A stretch of DNA of 8,232 bases from Candidatus Cloacimonadota bacterium (GCA_028703735.1 JAQVMI010000068.1:1-8232); one strand, 5' to 3'. Counted from the first letter of the stretch, positions 1 through 6,007 are shown. Translations and numbers: made by a program. The notes: a model not told the origin generated them from the letters alone.

Positions 1-135
1 GATAAGACAATTGAGTGTCTGGCAAATGTACCCAAAAAGTTTGATGTCTCTCGCACTGATAAAAGAGAGTTATATCGCTATCTGAAGTTTTACAATACCT
101 ATCCGCAAATTGTGGTAACCCCGAAGCTTCTGTAA
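1..135 (+). CDS. 3' end of a DUF1016-like (YhcG/PDDEXK-type) gene, truncated
   Basis: An open frame enters from the left edge and runs 44 codons to TAA at 133-135. The C-terminal part reads FDVSRTDKRELYRYLKFYNTYPQIV, which resembles the helical N-terminal domain of DUF1016 proteins (a [FL]-x-[RK]-FY-x-x-[YF]P signature). In that family this segment is followed by an SWSHY-type segment and then a PDDEXK nuclease domain. Neither is present here; the frame stops a few codons after the tyrosine-proline motif, so the gene appears cut off rather than naturally ended. The last 37 bases overlap the 3' end of the convergent FG-GAP gene. The breakpoint probably lies near 115-122, where family-like sequence on both strands runs out. 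The family call is from a short stretch and is moderate; the real start lies outside the window. An alternative is an unrelated helical DNA-binding protein. Confidence 0.5.
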   Translation, partial: DKTIECLANVPKKFDVSRTDKRELYRYLKFYNTYPQIVVTPKLL

Positions 136-1145
136 TTCATCATTCGCCCGTGGGAGCCATTATCCACAGTAAATTGTTCTGAGACTGGAAGTGATGATGA
201 ACCAAGCTTAATTACCTGTCCCCAGGTTGTTTGATTGATATAGTTATCCAAAGTAAAATCATCATATCCATCACCATTGAAGTCCCCTATCCCAAAGCCA
301 CCGATGAATCCCAATGTCCAGACATCATCCGAATCAGGCAAAAGCACCCTATCAGACAAATCTATAAATCCATCATTTCCAAAATATATATATCTGTAAC
401 GGGGGAATGGAGGGTCAGGAAGAAGGTTGGGAGCGTATCCCACCATGAAGTCATCTATATTATCTCCGTTAACATCGCCCAGACGGGTAATAGAGTCAAA
501 CACCTGGCTTGAGACATTATCAAAGATGGTAACAACCTGAAAACTGCCACCCAGCAGCACCCCTATTCCCAAGATATTTTCGCTGTTACTAAGATGCACA
601 CCTATATCATCACAGCCGTCATGATTGATATCCCCGATACACTGGATGGGTATGATCTCCGAATGATCATAATAGTCTGGATTGAGAATCATCTCATAAT
701 CCGCCACCAAATCAGGATTGGTACCTCCATAATAAAAAAGCAGGTTATAATGACTCCACGTATCCGGGAATCTTTCTATTTCCATCAGGTCTTCATAGCC
801 GTCACCATTGATATCGCCTGCTGATGTTAAATGCCATCCAAGGCGATGGTCTTGAGATTGAGCTTCAAGTACGACATCCGGTATGGTATCCAAGACAACC
901 CCGCCAAAATAGCCCAGAATCTTTGTGCGTGTATCTGGATTATTCCAATCTCGAGACTGTATCATAAACAAATCGTAATACCCATCACCATTGAAGTCCA
1001 AAGAAGCCAATTGCTGGCCAAGGTATGAATTACCATAATCTCCCACAAAGGTTTGCATGATTGCCATGTTATTTTGAGCAGCAATATCCGATGTAAAAAC
1101 ATGAAATCCGACAATTAAAATAAACACAACTGACAGCGTCTTCAT
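99..1145 (-). CDS. Secreted FG-GAP repeat (integrin-like beta-propeller) protein, probably 3'-truncated
   Basis: This 348-residue protein begins with a signal peptide (about residues 1-23: charged MK, hydrophobic core, cleavage near AAQ), so it is exported. Five calcium-binding-loop motifs of the DxNxDGxxD type are visible, starting at D50, D111, D172, D224 and D288 and spaced 52-64 residues apart. Each is followed by a strand with a GG or FG turn (GYFGG, FYYGG, VLLGG, YFGND), giving at least five propeller blades. Function is unknown; such proteins usually mediate surface adhesion or ligand binding. The protein stops at NYRSFGVTTICG, exactly where a sixth GDxNxDG motif would be expected, and it has no C-terminal sorting domain although the neighbouring secreted protein does. 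It therefore looks truncated at its junction with the convergent DUF1016-like fragment. The start is supported by AGGAG at 1151-1155, five bases ahead of ATG. No obvious partner gene is adjacent. Confidence 0.88.
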   Translation of the reverse strand: MKTLSVVFILIVGFHVFTSDIAAQNNMAIMQTFVGDYGNSYLGQQLASLDFNGDGYYDLFMIQSRDWNNPDTRTKILGYFGGVVLDTIPDVVLEAQSQDHRLGWHLTSAGDINGDGYEDLMEIERFPDTWSHYNLLFYYGGTNPDLVADYEMILNPDYYDHSEIIPIQCIGDINHDGCDDIGVHLSNSENILGIGVLLGGSFQVVTIFDNVSSQVFDSITRLGDVNGDNIDDFMVGYAPNLLPDPPFPRYRYIYFGNDGFIDLSDRVLLPDSDDVWTLGFIGGFGIGDFNGDGYDDFTLDNYINQTTWGQVIKLGSSSLPVSEQFTVDNGSHGRMMNYRSFGVTTICG

Positions 1146-1206
1146 ATAATCTCCTGTCTATATTGACCTTACTTTCTTTGTTTATAGAGTGTACTTAAGC
1201 GAAATT

Positions 1207-1241
1207 AGTATATATAAAACCTCATCTTAAGAACCGGTTCT
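1207..1241 (-). promoter_or_regulatory. Candidate promoter with 12-bp palindrome upstream of the FG-GAP gene
   Basis: Reading the - strand, TATACT (1207-1212) is a good -10 candidate about 50 bases ahead of the FG-GAP ribosome site. The perfect palindrome AGAACCGGTTCT (1230-1241) sits where the -35 element would be. A dimeric regulator binding the palindrome could block or recruit polymerase. The -35 match itself is weak, so this is a suggestion only. Confidence 0.3.
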
Positions 1242-1332
1242 CTATAATCCTTGAACATCAATCAAGTTGAGTTCCAAATGTTGGGGTAAAATCCAACTCA
1301 TTGTTTTTCAGGTTATTTGAGAGCATTTAGTG

Positions 1333-1341
1333 CCCCCCCCC
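1333..1341. repeat. Homopolymer tract of nine C
   Basis: Nine consecutive C residues in otherwise AT-rich noncoding DNA. Such tracts can slip during replication. It lies outside any reading frame, about 190 bases upstream of the FG-GAP start codon, so any effect would be on spacing or transcription. It could also be a sequencing or assembly weak point. Confidence 0.6.
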
Positions 1342-1359
1342 TATCCAGACACTTTATAT

Positions 1360-1376
1360 ACTGTTTAGCGAACAGT
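1360..1376. repeat. Perfect hairpin ACTGTT-TAGCG-AACAGT
   Basis: A 6-bp perfect inverted repeat with a 5-base loop. On the + strand it is followed by T-rich DNA (about 1382-1410) but not by a clean T run, and no + strand gene ends nearby. It could equally be an operator for a dimeric protein. The role is unknown. Confidence 0.4.
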
Positions 1377-1550
1377 TGCATCGTTTTCATTTTCTTCATT
1401 TTTGTCAATTAATATTTCTGTTGCATCCTAATGTATATCATGGAGTCTGCTTTAAAAAATCAAAAACGCTGGAAGTAATCCGGTAGCTTCTGTTTGTAGT
1501 TATGTGGGTGTTCATTAATCTTGGCTATATTTTTGGTAGTGTTTGCTATT

Positions 1551-1803
1551 TAAGTCTGGAGTGGTTGCGGCTTAGCTAATCCATAACAATAGAGTTATCA
1601 CTTTTAGCAGTTAGGACTTCAGCGACACTAACAGCTAAGCCTAAATACCCTTGTGAAATTAACTGGAAAGTGTAGCTTCAGAAAGCTACGTTACAACAGC
1701 CAAGCAAAAAACCTGATTATTATTAAGTGATGCTGAAGTCCATTTCACCGTAAAGACATAGGTAAGTAATTGATTATCAAAGGTGAAATCGACTCCAGAC
1801 TTA
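1551..1803 (+). other. Candidate structured RNA or miniature inverted-repeat element
   Basis: No reading frame explains this stretch, yet it holds five long complementary pairs. P1 is TAAGTCTGGAGT at 1551-1562 with 1792-1803 (12 bp, closing the whole element). P2 is GGCTTAGCT at 1569-1577 with 1633-1641 (9 bp). P3 is GGACTTCAGC-GA-CACT at 1614-1629 with 1726-1741 (10 + 4 bp around a 2x2 internal loop). P4 is the hairpin GTAGCTT-CAGA-AAGCTAC at 1672-1689 (7 bp). P5 is ATTTCACC at 1742-1749 with 1782-1789 (8 bp). P2 and P3 cross, with only three bases between P3's 5' strand and P2's 3' strand, which is pseudoknot geometry. P3 and P5 abut directly and P5 ends two bases before P1's 3' strand. Such packing suggests a folded RNA, possibly the 5' leader of the 984-residue gene. 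The alternative is a MITE with TA-flanked inverted ends. I recognise no known RNA family. The strand is chosen because a terminator-like hairpin follows on +. Confidence 0.5.
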
Positions 1804-1810
1804 CTGGTAA

Positions 1811-1835
1811 GTTACGGGAAACCCCATAACTTTTT
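1811..1835 (+). terminator. Weak intrinsic-terminator-like hairpin with T5
   Basis: GTTA-C-GGG, loop AAA, CCC-CA-TAAC (1811-1830) forms a 7-bp stem with small internal irregularities, and TTTTT follows directly (1831-1835). It lies 8 bases after the closing stem of the structured element and 64 bases before the next start codon. It could end a small RNA or act as an attenuator for the downstream gene. The stem is weak, so this is tentative. Confidence 0.4.
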
Positions 1836-1871
1836 CGCAGTAATGGAATAATTATTGCTAAATTAAAAACA

Positions 1872-1893
1872 AGGGCATTTTGTGCCCTGGAGG
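1872..1893 (+). promoter_or_regulatory. Hairpin abutting the Shine-Dalgarno of the 984-residue gene
   Basis: AGGGCA-TTTTG-TGCCCT (1872-1888) is a perfect 6-bp stem with a 5-base loop. GGAGG (1889-1893) follows with no gap, and ATG begins five bases later. In the transcript the hairpin would sit against the 5' edge of the ribosome site, where it could protect the leader or tune initiation. The hairpin is seen directly; its role is inferred. Confidence 0.5.
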
Positions 1894-1898
1894 TAACG

Positions 1899-4853
1899 AT
1901 GAAAAAGTATTCCTTATTTTTGCTTGTTATTCTGCTTTGGGTTCTCTGCTTAAGTGCCCAGGAAGTGGCATTGCGCCAAGCTGATGATCTGCGTTTGGAG
2001 CGTTTTCACTTTCGCACTGTGGATAATTGTGAGATTATATTCTGGTCAAATATTACTACCGGAGACCGGAATATTTACTGCCAGAAGTTCAATTCCTTCG
2101 GACAATCCGTTTGGGCTGAAGATTTGGCTATAATATCTCACACCGGCGATCAAAACCTTTTAGCCGTGGTTCCAAGCTCCGATAATAACTTCATCATCCT
2201 GTGGGAAGAATACGAAATTGACAATCCCCTGGAATATCGGATACAGAAAGTGACCACAAATGGTCAGCGTCTCTGGCTGGAAAATGGCGTGCTGATCAAT
2301 TATGAAAGCTTGAATTACTCTTTTGTCTTCCTGGTTCCCAATAATATCGGTGGAGCTTTTGTGATATATAAGAACATTTTCTCGGATACCCTTTGGGGGC
2401 AGAACGTAGATTCCTTTGGCAATAGATTGTGGCTTATGGAAGGCTTACCGCTTTACACCCTTGATACTTATTTTAGTGTACAAAATGCTGTAAGTGATGG
2501 CGAAGGCGGAATGATTGTTAATCTTACCATTAGCCAAGCCGGAAACCAAACCAGCAATTTGGTTAGGGTTTCCTCTACCGGAACTATATTGGGGAACAAT
2601 CCCCTACTCGCTCCAGCAGCTTTTGCCGGAAGTCGTTACGAGATAATGCCTTGCAATAATGGGCAGTTCATTCTATGGCATAGTGAAAGCGAAGGAATTC
2701 CTTTTCTCAGATTGTTAAAGATAGATAATTTGGGCAATTTGCTTACCCCTCAAACGGTGGATTATACCTTTGGGGATGATGATTACATGGCGATAAGAAA
2801 GCTGGAAGCTACTCCCTCCGGAGGGATAGTTGTCGGTTGGTTAGGGGGAAATTGGGACCAGGATCCCATGCTTAAGGTTCAGAGATTAGACGCTAATTTT
2901 GCTCCAATGTGGCTTCAGAATGGGATAGATGTAAGCTCCGGGGATTTTAACGGGTTTAGCCTTTCCCTGGAGGTTCACATCAATGGCAACACCTGGATAA
3001 GCTGGAGCCAAAATACCACTATGCCTGTATGCAAGGCACAATTGCTAAATCCTGCGGGAGATGCAGTTTGGGAAACCGGTGGGAAAACCCTTTCCACCTC
3101 CTATGGAAATCCGGTATGTTTTGCCTTTGCAGATCGTGGACTATTTATTTGGGATACATATTACCAGGCTGTGGCAAGCATTCGGGCTCAGGTAATCGGC
3201 ACAAATGGAGCCACTTATCTACCCCCTGCAGGGCTTCCTTTGGTGGAACGCCTAAACGGACAGGCTTACCTTGGCGAATGTATCGCCCTTAATGATAAAT
3301 TTATCAGTCTGTGGATAGATTATAGAAAGGGAAGCAAGATATACTATCAAATCAGCAATCAAAACCTGGAGCAATTGCTGGATTTGGATGGAACTGCCCT
3401 GAATCCCACCGAAATGGGTGAAGAATACCTGATATCTGCCAAGAAAGCTCCGGACGGAACCCTGGCTCTGCTATATGAAATTTCGGGATATGATGAAGAA
3501 AACTATATAACTTACGCTTACCTGCAGAAGATAGATGCAGATGGCAATTGCCTGTTTCCTGGTGGAGGAATTATATTATCCTCCACCAGTTCGTACAATA
3601 ATAAAATCTATATGGGGTTTTCCGGCGAAGATATCTATCTGGGCTGGATGGGATATACACAGCCAAATATGCTGCAGATTATGGGGCAAAGAATTGTGGG
3701 CAACCAAAAAATGTGGGGAGAACATGGAAGAGAGATCGCTTCATTTTCGCAGACATTCAGTGTAGACCTGGTAAGCGTTCAAGGCTCTTACTACCAATGG
3801 ACTGTGGAAAATGCTGCGCATGATAGAACGGATTGCAAGGTTTTACTGGTGGATGCAAATGGTGATCCCGCAATCGGTTGGAACGCTACAGGTATAAACA
3901 TTGTGGAAAATGTCAGTTCCCTGGAACAGGAATTTATCAGCTCTGGAACTGTGGAAAACGATCTTGTGGCATTTATTGGGCTTACAAAATACGATTATCA
4001 CCCTATCCATGCACAAAAGATTGGCAGTAGCGGAACAAGATTGTGGCAGGAAAGCGGAGTTGAAGTGGATTCCGGAGCTAATTATCCCTATATTACAGAT
4101 GTGGATTATGGTGCCGAAACCGCCTTTGTAACCATCAATCAAGTTAATGATTCCGGCAATATCAGAATTCAGAAGCTCTCGGAAGCAGGAGAGATATTGT
4201 TTCCCATTGGTGGAAGTGTGGTTGCCTCGGAGCTTAATTATTGCTACGATGCCAGGCTGGAGAAGTACTCTGATGGCTCCTATATATGTGCCTTTAGCCA
4301 AAATGATGGTGCCTGGATACAAAATCGGGATGCTTTTTACAGACAGATAACCCCTGTGGGAATCCCCTTGGGAAGCCAACCCTTAGTTCTGTGTGACGAA
4401 CGCTATGCCCAGGAATATCCCCGGATTGCAGTGCTGGGAAACAAAGCTATGCTGGCATGGAACGACCAACGTGCCGGAATTATGAATAGCGAAACCGCCT
4501 TTAGCGGAATCTGGGCAAAAACTATTAACAGTGGTTATGTTTCCCTCGAAGATCCCTGTGAAACCCCTTCGGTACTGCCTGTTTTGGAAGCAAACTATCC
4601 CAATCCCTTCAATCCCTCCACGATGATAGCCTTTGCTTTACCGGAAGCAGGAAATCCCCTGCTCGCAATATATAACCTGAAAGGGCAATTGGTGAAAACC
4701 CTTGTACGCAATAAGGATTTTGCGGCTGGTAAACACCAGGTTATCTGGAACGGAACTGATAATAATGGCAATAAGGTTAGCAGCGGTGTTTATTTCTGCC
4801 GTTTAACCTTCAATAAGGATAGTGTAACCCGTAAAATGGTAATGGCAAAATAG
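1899..4853 (+). CDS. Large secreted repeat protein with C-terminal T9SS-type sorting domain
   Basis: This 984-residue protein is exported by a signal peptide (about residues 1-20: MKKY, hydrophobic core, cleavage near LSAQ). From roughly 40 to 880 it is a chain of about 15 degenerate units of some 50-65 residues. Each pairs a strand ending in a tryptophan or other aromatic (IILWEEY, GQFILWHSE, ISLWIDYR, AMLAWNDQRAG) with a strand of the type QK-x-x-x-x-G-x-x-LW-x-x-G (for example IQKVTTNGQRLW and AQKIGSSGTRLW). This suggests one or two beta-propellers. Residues 895-984 form the sorting domain: the YPNPFNPST motif, an Ig-like FlgD-type fold with WNGTDNNGNKVSSGVYF, and a basic end (TRKMVMAK). 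In the FCB group this domain directs proteins through type IX secretion to the surface or medium. No catalytic motif is visible, so binding or adhesion is only a guess. GGAGG at 1889-1893 fixes the start. The gene stands alone, downstream of the structured leader region. Confidence 0.9.
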   Translation: MKKYSLFLLVILLWVLCLSAQEVALRQADDLRLERFHFRTVDNCEIIFWSNITTGDRNIYCQKFNSFGQSVWAEDLAIISHTGDQNLLAVVPSSDNNFIILWEEYEIDNPLEYRIQKVTTNGQRLWLENGVLINYESLNYSFVFLVPNNIGGAFVIYKNIFSDTLWGQNVDSFGNRLWLMEGLPLYTLDTYFSVQNAVSDGEGGMIVNLTISQAGNQTSNLVRVSSTGTILGNNPLLAPAAFAGSRYEIMPCNNGQFILWHSESEGIPFLRLLKIDNLGNLLTPQTVDYTFGDDDYMAIRKLEATPSGGIVVGWLGGNWDQDPMLKVQRLDANFAPMWLQNGIDVSSGDFNGFSLSLEVHINGNTWISWSQNTTMPVCKAQLLNPAGDAVWETGGKTLSTSYGNPVCFAFADRGLFIWDTYYQAVASIRAQVIGTNGATYLPPAGLPLVERLNGQAYLGECIALNDKFISLWIDYRKGSKIYYQISNQNLEQLLDLDGTALNPTEMGEEYLISAKKAPDGTLALLYEISGYDEENYITYAYLQKIDADGNCLFPGGGIILSSTSSYNNKIYMGFSGEDIYLGWMGYTQPNMLQIMGQRIVGNQKMWGEHGREIASFSQTFSVDLVSVQGSYYQWTVENAAHDRTDCKVLLVDANGDPAIGWNATGINIVENVSSLEQEFISSGTVENDLVAFIGLTKYDYHPIHAQKIGSSGTRLWQESGVEVDSGANYPYITDVDYGAETAFVTINQVNDSGNIRIQKLSEAGEILFPIGGSVVASELNYCYDARLEKYSDGSYICAFSQNDGAWIQNRDAFYRQITPVGIPLGSQPLVLCDERYAQEYPRIAVLGNKAMLAWNDQRAGIMNSETAFSGIWAKTINSGYVSLEDPCETPSVLPVLEANYPNPFNPSTMIAFALPEAGNPLLAIYNLKGQLVKTLVRNKDFAAGKHQVIWNGTDNNGNKVSSGVYFCRLTFNKDSVTRKMVMAK

Positions 4854-4875
4854 CATCATAGTATTGCCAATCCAC

Positions 4876-4901
4876 AGGGGTGTCAGTTTATAGGGGTGTC
4901 A
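4876..4901 (+). repeat. Direct repeat AGGGGTGTCA x2
   Basis: The ten bases AGGGGTGTCA occur at 4876-4885 and again at 4892-4901, 16 bases apart. The second copy runs into the 5' arm of the hairpin at 4896-4917. This looks like a small duplication inside an intergenic repeat element. Confidence 0.55.
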
Positions 4902-4934
4902 ATCTCCTGATTGACACAGGCAGCGAAGCTGCCT
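4896..4934 (+). terminator. Tandem hairpins after the secreted-protein gene
   Basis: Two perfect hairpins stand end to end: GTGTCAATC-TCCT-GATTGACAC (4896-4917, 9-bp stem) and AGGCAGC-GAA-GCTGCCT (4918-4934, 7-bp stem). They begin 42 bases after the stop codon of the 984-residue gene. A short T-rich segment follows (TTCTAACTGTTT) but no strict T run. They may end transcription from the left, or from both sides between the converging genes, or be a REP-like dispersed palindrome. The pairing is certain; the role is not. Confidence 0.45.
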
Positions 4935-4963
4935 TCTAACTGTTTATCCTGATTAAGATCAAA

Positions 4964-4990
4964 GGATTACGGATCAAGTCCGGAATGACA
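4964..4990. repeat. Palindromic intergenic repeat of the ATTCCGGATCAAGTCCGGAAT type
   Basis: The segment ATTACGGATCAAGTCCGGAAT followed by GACA pairs as ATT/AAT and CGGA/TCCG around TCAAG, with one A-G mismatch. Sequences of this shape are common as dispersed intergenic palindromes in several bacterial phyla. I recognise the pattern from general knowledge but cannot count copies in this genome. Confidence 0.45.
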
Positions 4991-5023
4991 AGCGTGTTCT
5001 CTTCTCTTACACAGTAACCAAGT

Positions 5024-5060
5024 CTGGAATTGCATTTCCAGCATGCAATAATCTTGCAAT
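5024..5060. repeat. Overlapping inverted repeats CTGGAA/TTCCAG and ATTGCAT/ATGCAAT
   Basis: CTGGAA (5024-5029) pairs with TTCCAG (5036-5041), and the overlapping ATTGCAT (5029-5035) pairs with ATGCAAT (5043-5049). TTGCAAT recurs at 5054-5060, giving a third possible partner. The alternatives exclude each other. The site lies 43-79 bases past the stop codon of the converging amino-acid-binding gene and could act in its transcription end, but there is no T run in that direction. Confidence 0.4.
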
Positions 5061-5102
5061 CCCAAAACAGTCCGGAAAAACGAAACAGCCCAGATTAACT
5101 GC

Positions 5103-5861
5103 TTATCTGATATGCGTTTGAATAATGGAAACCACTTCTCCGCTATCCAGCAAATCCTGCAAAGCCTTGTTTATCTTGCTGTTTAGTTCTGCATTTTTGG
5201 GCATGGCAATGGCATAATTTTCGTTGGTTTCTATCTTATTCACAACCACAATTGGTTTTAGCTGGGAATATCCTTGTGCAGCACTGTCGTCCATTATCAC
5301 AAAATCAATATCTCCCTTAATCAAATCTGTAATAGCTTCGATATTCGAGGGATATTCTTTCAGGTTTTCGCGTAGTAACAGCTTTTTATCCACAAAGTTT
5401 TCGATTAGATACTTCTGACCGGTTGTCCCGCTTTGCGAGCCAACCTTATACTTGCCGATATTAGCCAGATCATCCAGCTTCAGCTTGCTTTCCTGCGAGG
5501 CAACAATCACCTGATTTGCCAGATAATAGGGGGCGGAAAAATCCACCAGAGCTTTTCGTTCATCGTTTATGGATATGGCAGAAAGAGCCATGTCTATCTT
5601 ATTGGAGCCCAAAGAAGGAAGCAAGGTGTCAAAATCCATATCGACAAATTTGATTTCCATCTCCAGCTTTTCGGCTATTTTGCGGGCAATATCTATATCC
5701 ACGCCCACAAATGTATCTCCCTGCATGGATTCGAAAGGAGGATATTCTGCATTTGTGCCTACCCGCAGAACATTGGTTCCCTTTTTGCCACAACCGCTTA
5801 TGCCAATTAGCAGCAATACTATTAAGATGCTGCTTACCATTAGTTTTATACTTGTTTTCAT
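5103..5861 (-). CDS. Polar amino-acid ABC transporter substrate-binding lipoprotein (SBP family 3)
   Basis: This 252-residue protein captures an extracytoplasmic amino acid and hands it to an ABC importer. The N-terminus is a lipoprotein signal with lipobox I-S-G-C, so C24 would be lipidated. The body matches the bacterial family-3 solute-binding fold, at normal length. The first-lobe signature LRVGTNAEYPPFE lies at 32-44, followed by GVDIDIA (53-59). Aligned on HisJ-type proteins, R102 (in INDERK) would hold the ligand carboxylate, S94 and S97 and the SGTTG loop (144-148) contribute contacts, and D191 (in VIMDD) would hold the amino group. All key positions are present, so it should be functional. 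Specificity cannot be read from sequence; arginine/lysine or glutamine-type ligands are typical. No permease or ATPase gene is adjacent, so it must work with components encoded elsewhere. The start is supported by GAGGT at 5866-5870, four bases ahead of ATG. Confidence 0.92.
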   Translation of the reverse strand: MKTSIKLMVSSILIVLLLIGISGCGKKGTNVLRVGTNAEYPPFESMQGDTFVGVDIDIARKIAEKLEMEIKFVDMDFDTLLPSLGSNKIDMALSAISINDERKALVDFSAPYYLANQVIVASQESKLKLDDLANIGKYKVGSQSGTTGQKYLIENFVDKKLLLRENLKEYPSNIEAITDLIKGDIDFVIMDDSAAQGYSQLKPIVVVNKIETNENYAIAMPKNAELNSKINKALQDLLDSGEVVSIIQTHIR

Positions 5862-5893
5862 GTTTACCTCGATGATTTTTGTCTTAATATCAG

Positions 5894-5924
5894 TACGCTA
5901 TTTTTATACGCTATAGTCTGTCAA
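5894..5924 (-). promoter_or_regulatory. Candidate promoter and direct-repeat operator of the substrate-binding gene
   Basis: On the - strand a perfect -35 TTGACA (5919-5924) is followed after 17 bases by ATAGCG (5896-5901), a poor -10. TATAAA at 5903-5908 is a better -10 match but sits too close to that -35. TAGCGTA occurs twice, at 5894-5900 and 5907-5913, with a 13-base period, covering the -10 area. A regulator binding these repeats would compete with polymerase. The repeat is seen directly; the promoter call is inference. Confidence 0.4.
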
Positions 5925-5951
5925 GCAAGAAATCTGTCCCTGCTCAAGTGG

Positions 5952-5996
5952 TACTTTCCCTCGCTCCAAACTGCTTAATCGGCAGAGCAGAAAGTA
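5952..5996 (-). terminator. Weak nested inverted repeat downstream of the Lpt operon
   Basis: TACTTTC (5952-5958) pairs with GAAAGTA (5990-5996), and CTGC/GCAG (5971-5974 and 5982-5985) nests inside. In the - direction it begins 12 bases after the stop of the lptA-like gene, a natural place for a terminator, but no T run follows. It would also separate the operon from the substrate-binding gene. Low confidence. Confidence 0.25.
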
Positions 5997-6007
5997 TGTA
6001 AAAGTTG

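Larger units (their letters stand above)
1242..1550. other. Noncoding spacer, no gene seen
   Basis: No frame here looks like a gene; the longest readings are short and lack a ribosome site. It holds a C9 tract, a 6-bp hairpin (both listed separately) and a weak inverted repeat TGAGTT/AACTCA at 1268-1273 and 1295-1300. Near its right end TATATT at 1526-1531 could serve as a -10 for transcription into the structured region that follows, but no matching -35 is evident. Confidence 0.5.

Noticed and set aside
231..1028. Open frames on the + strand opposite the FG-GAP gene
   Set aside because: They are low-complexity antisense readings of the DxNxDGxxD-coding repeats, without ribosome sites or recognisable domains.
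1360..1376. LexA (SOS) box
   Set aside because: The half sites CTGT and ACAG are 7 bases apart instead of the 8 of the proteobacterial box, and no SOS-type gene is adjacent. The GAAC/GTTC palindrome at 1230-1241 also has the wrong spacing for the Gram-positive type.
1614..1741. Integron attC site
   Set aside because: The long imperfect stem and 128-base length suggested it, but the outer ends lack the required RYYYAAC/GTTRRRY pair and there is no cassette-like gene array.
1551..1803. Retron msr-msd RNA
   Set aside because: Inverted ends and internal hairpins are reminiscent, but no reverse transcriptase gene is present in the window.
3843..4379. 178-residue open frame on the - strand
   Set aside because: It is antisense to the repeat region of the 984-residue secreted protein and has no ribosome site or family features.
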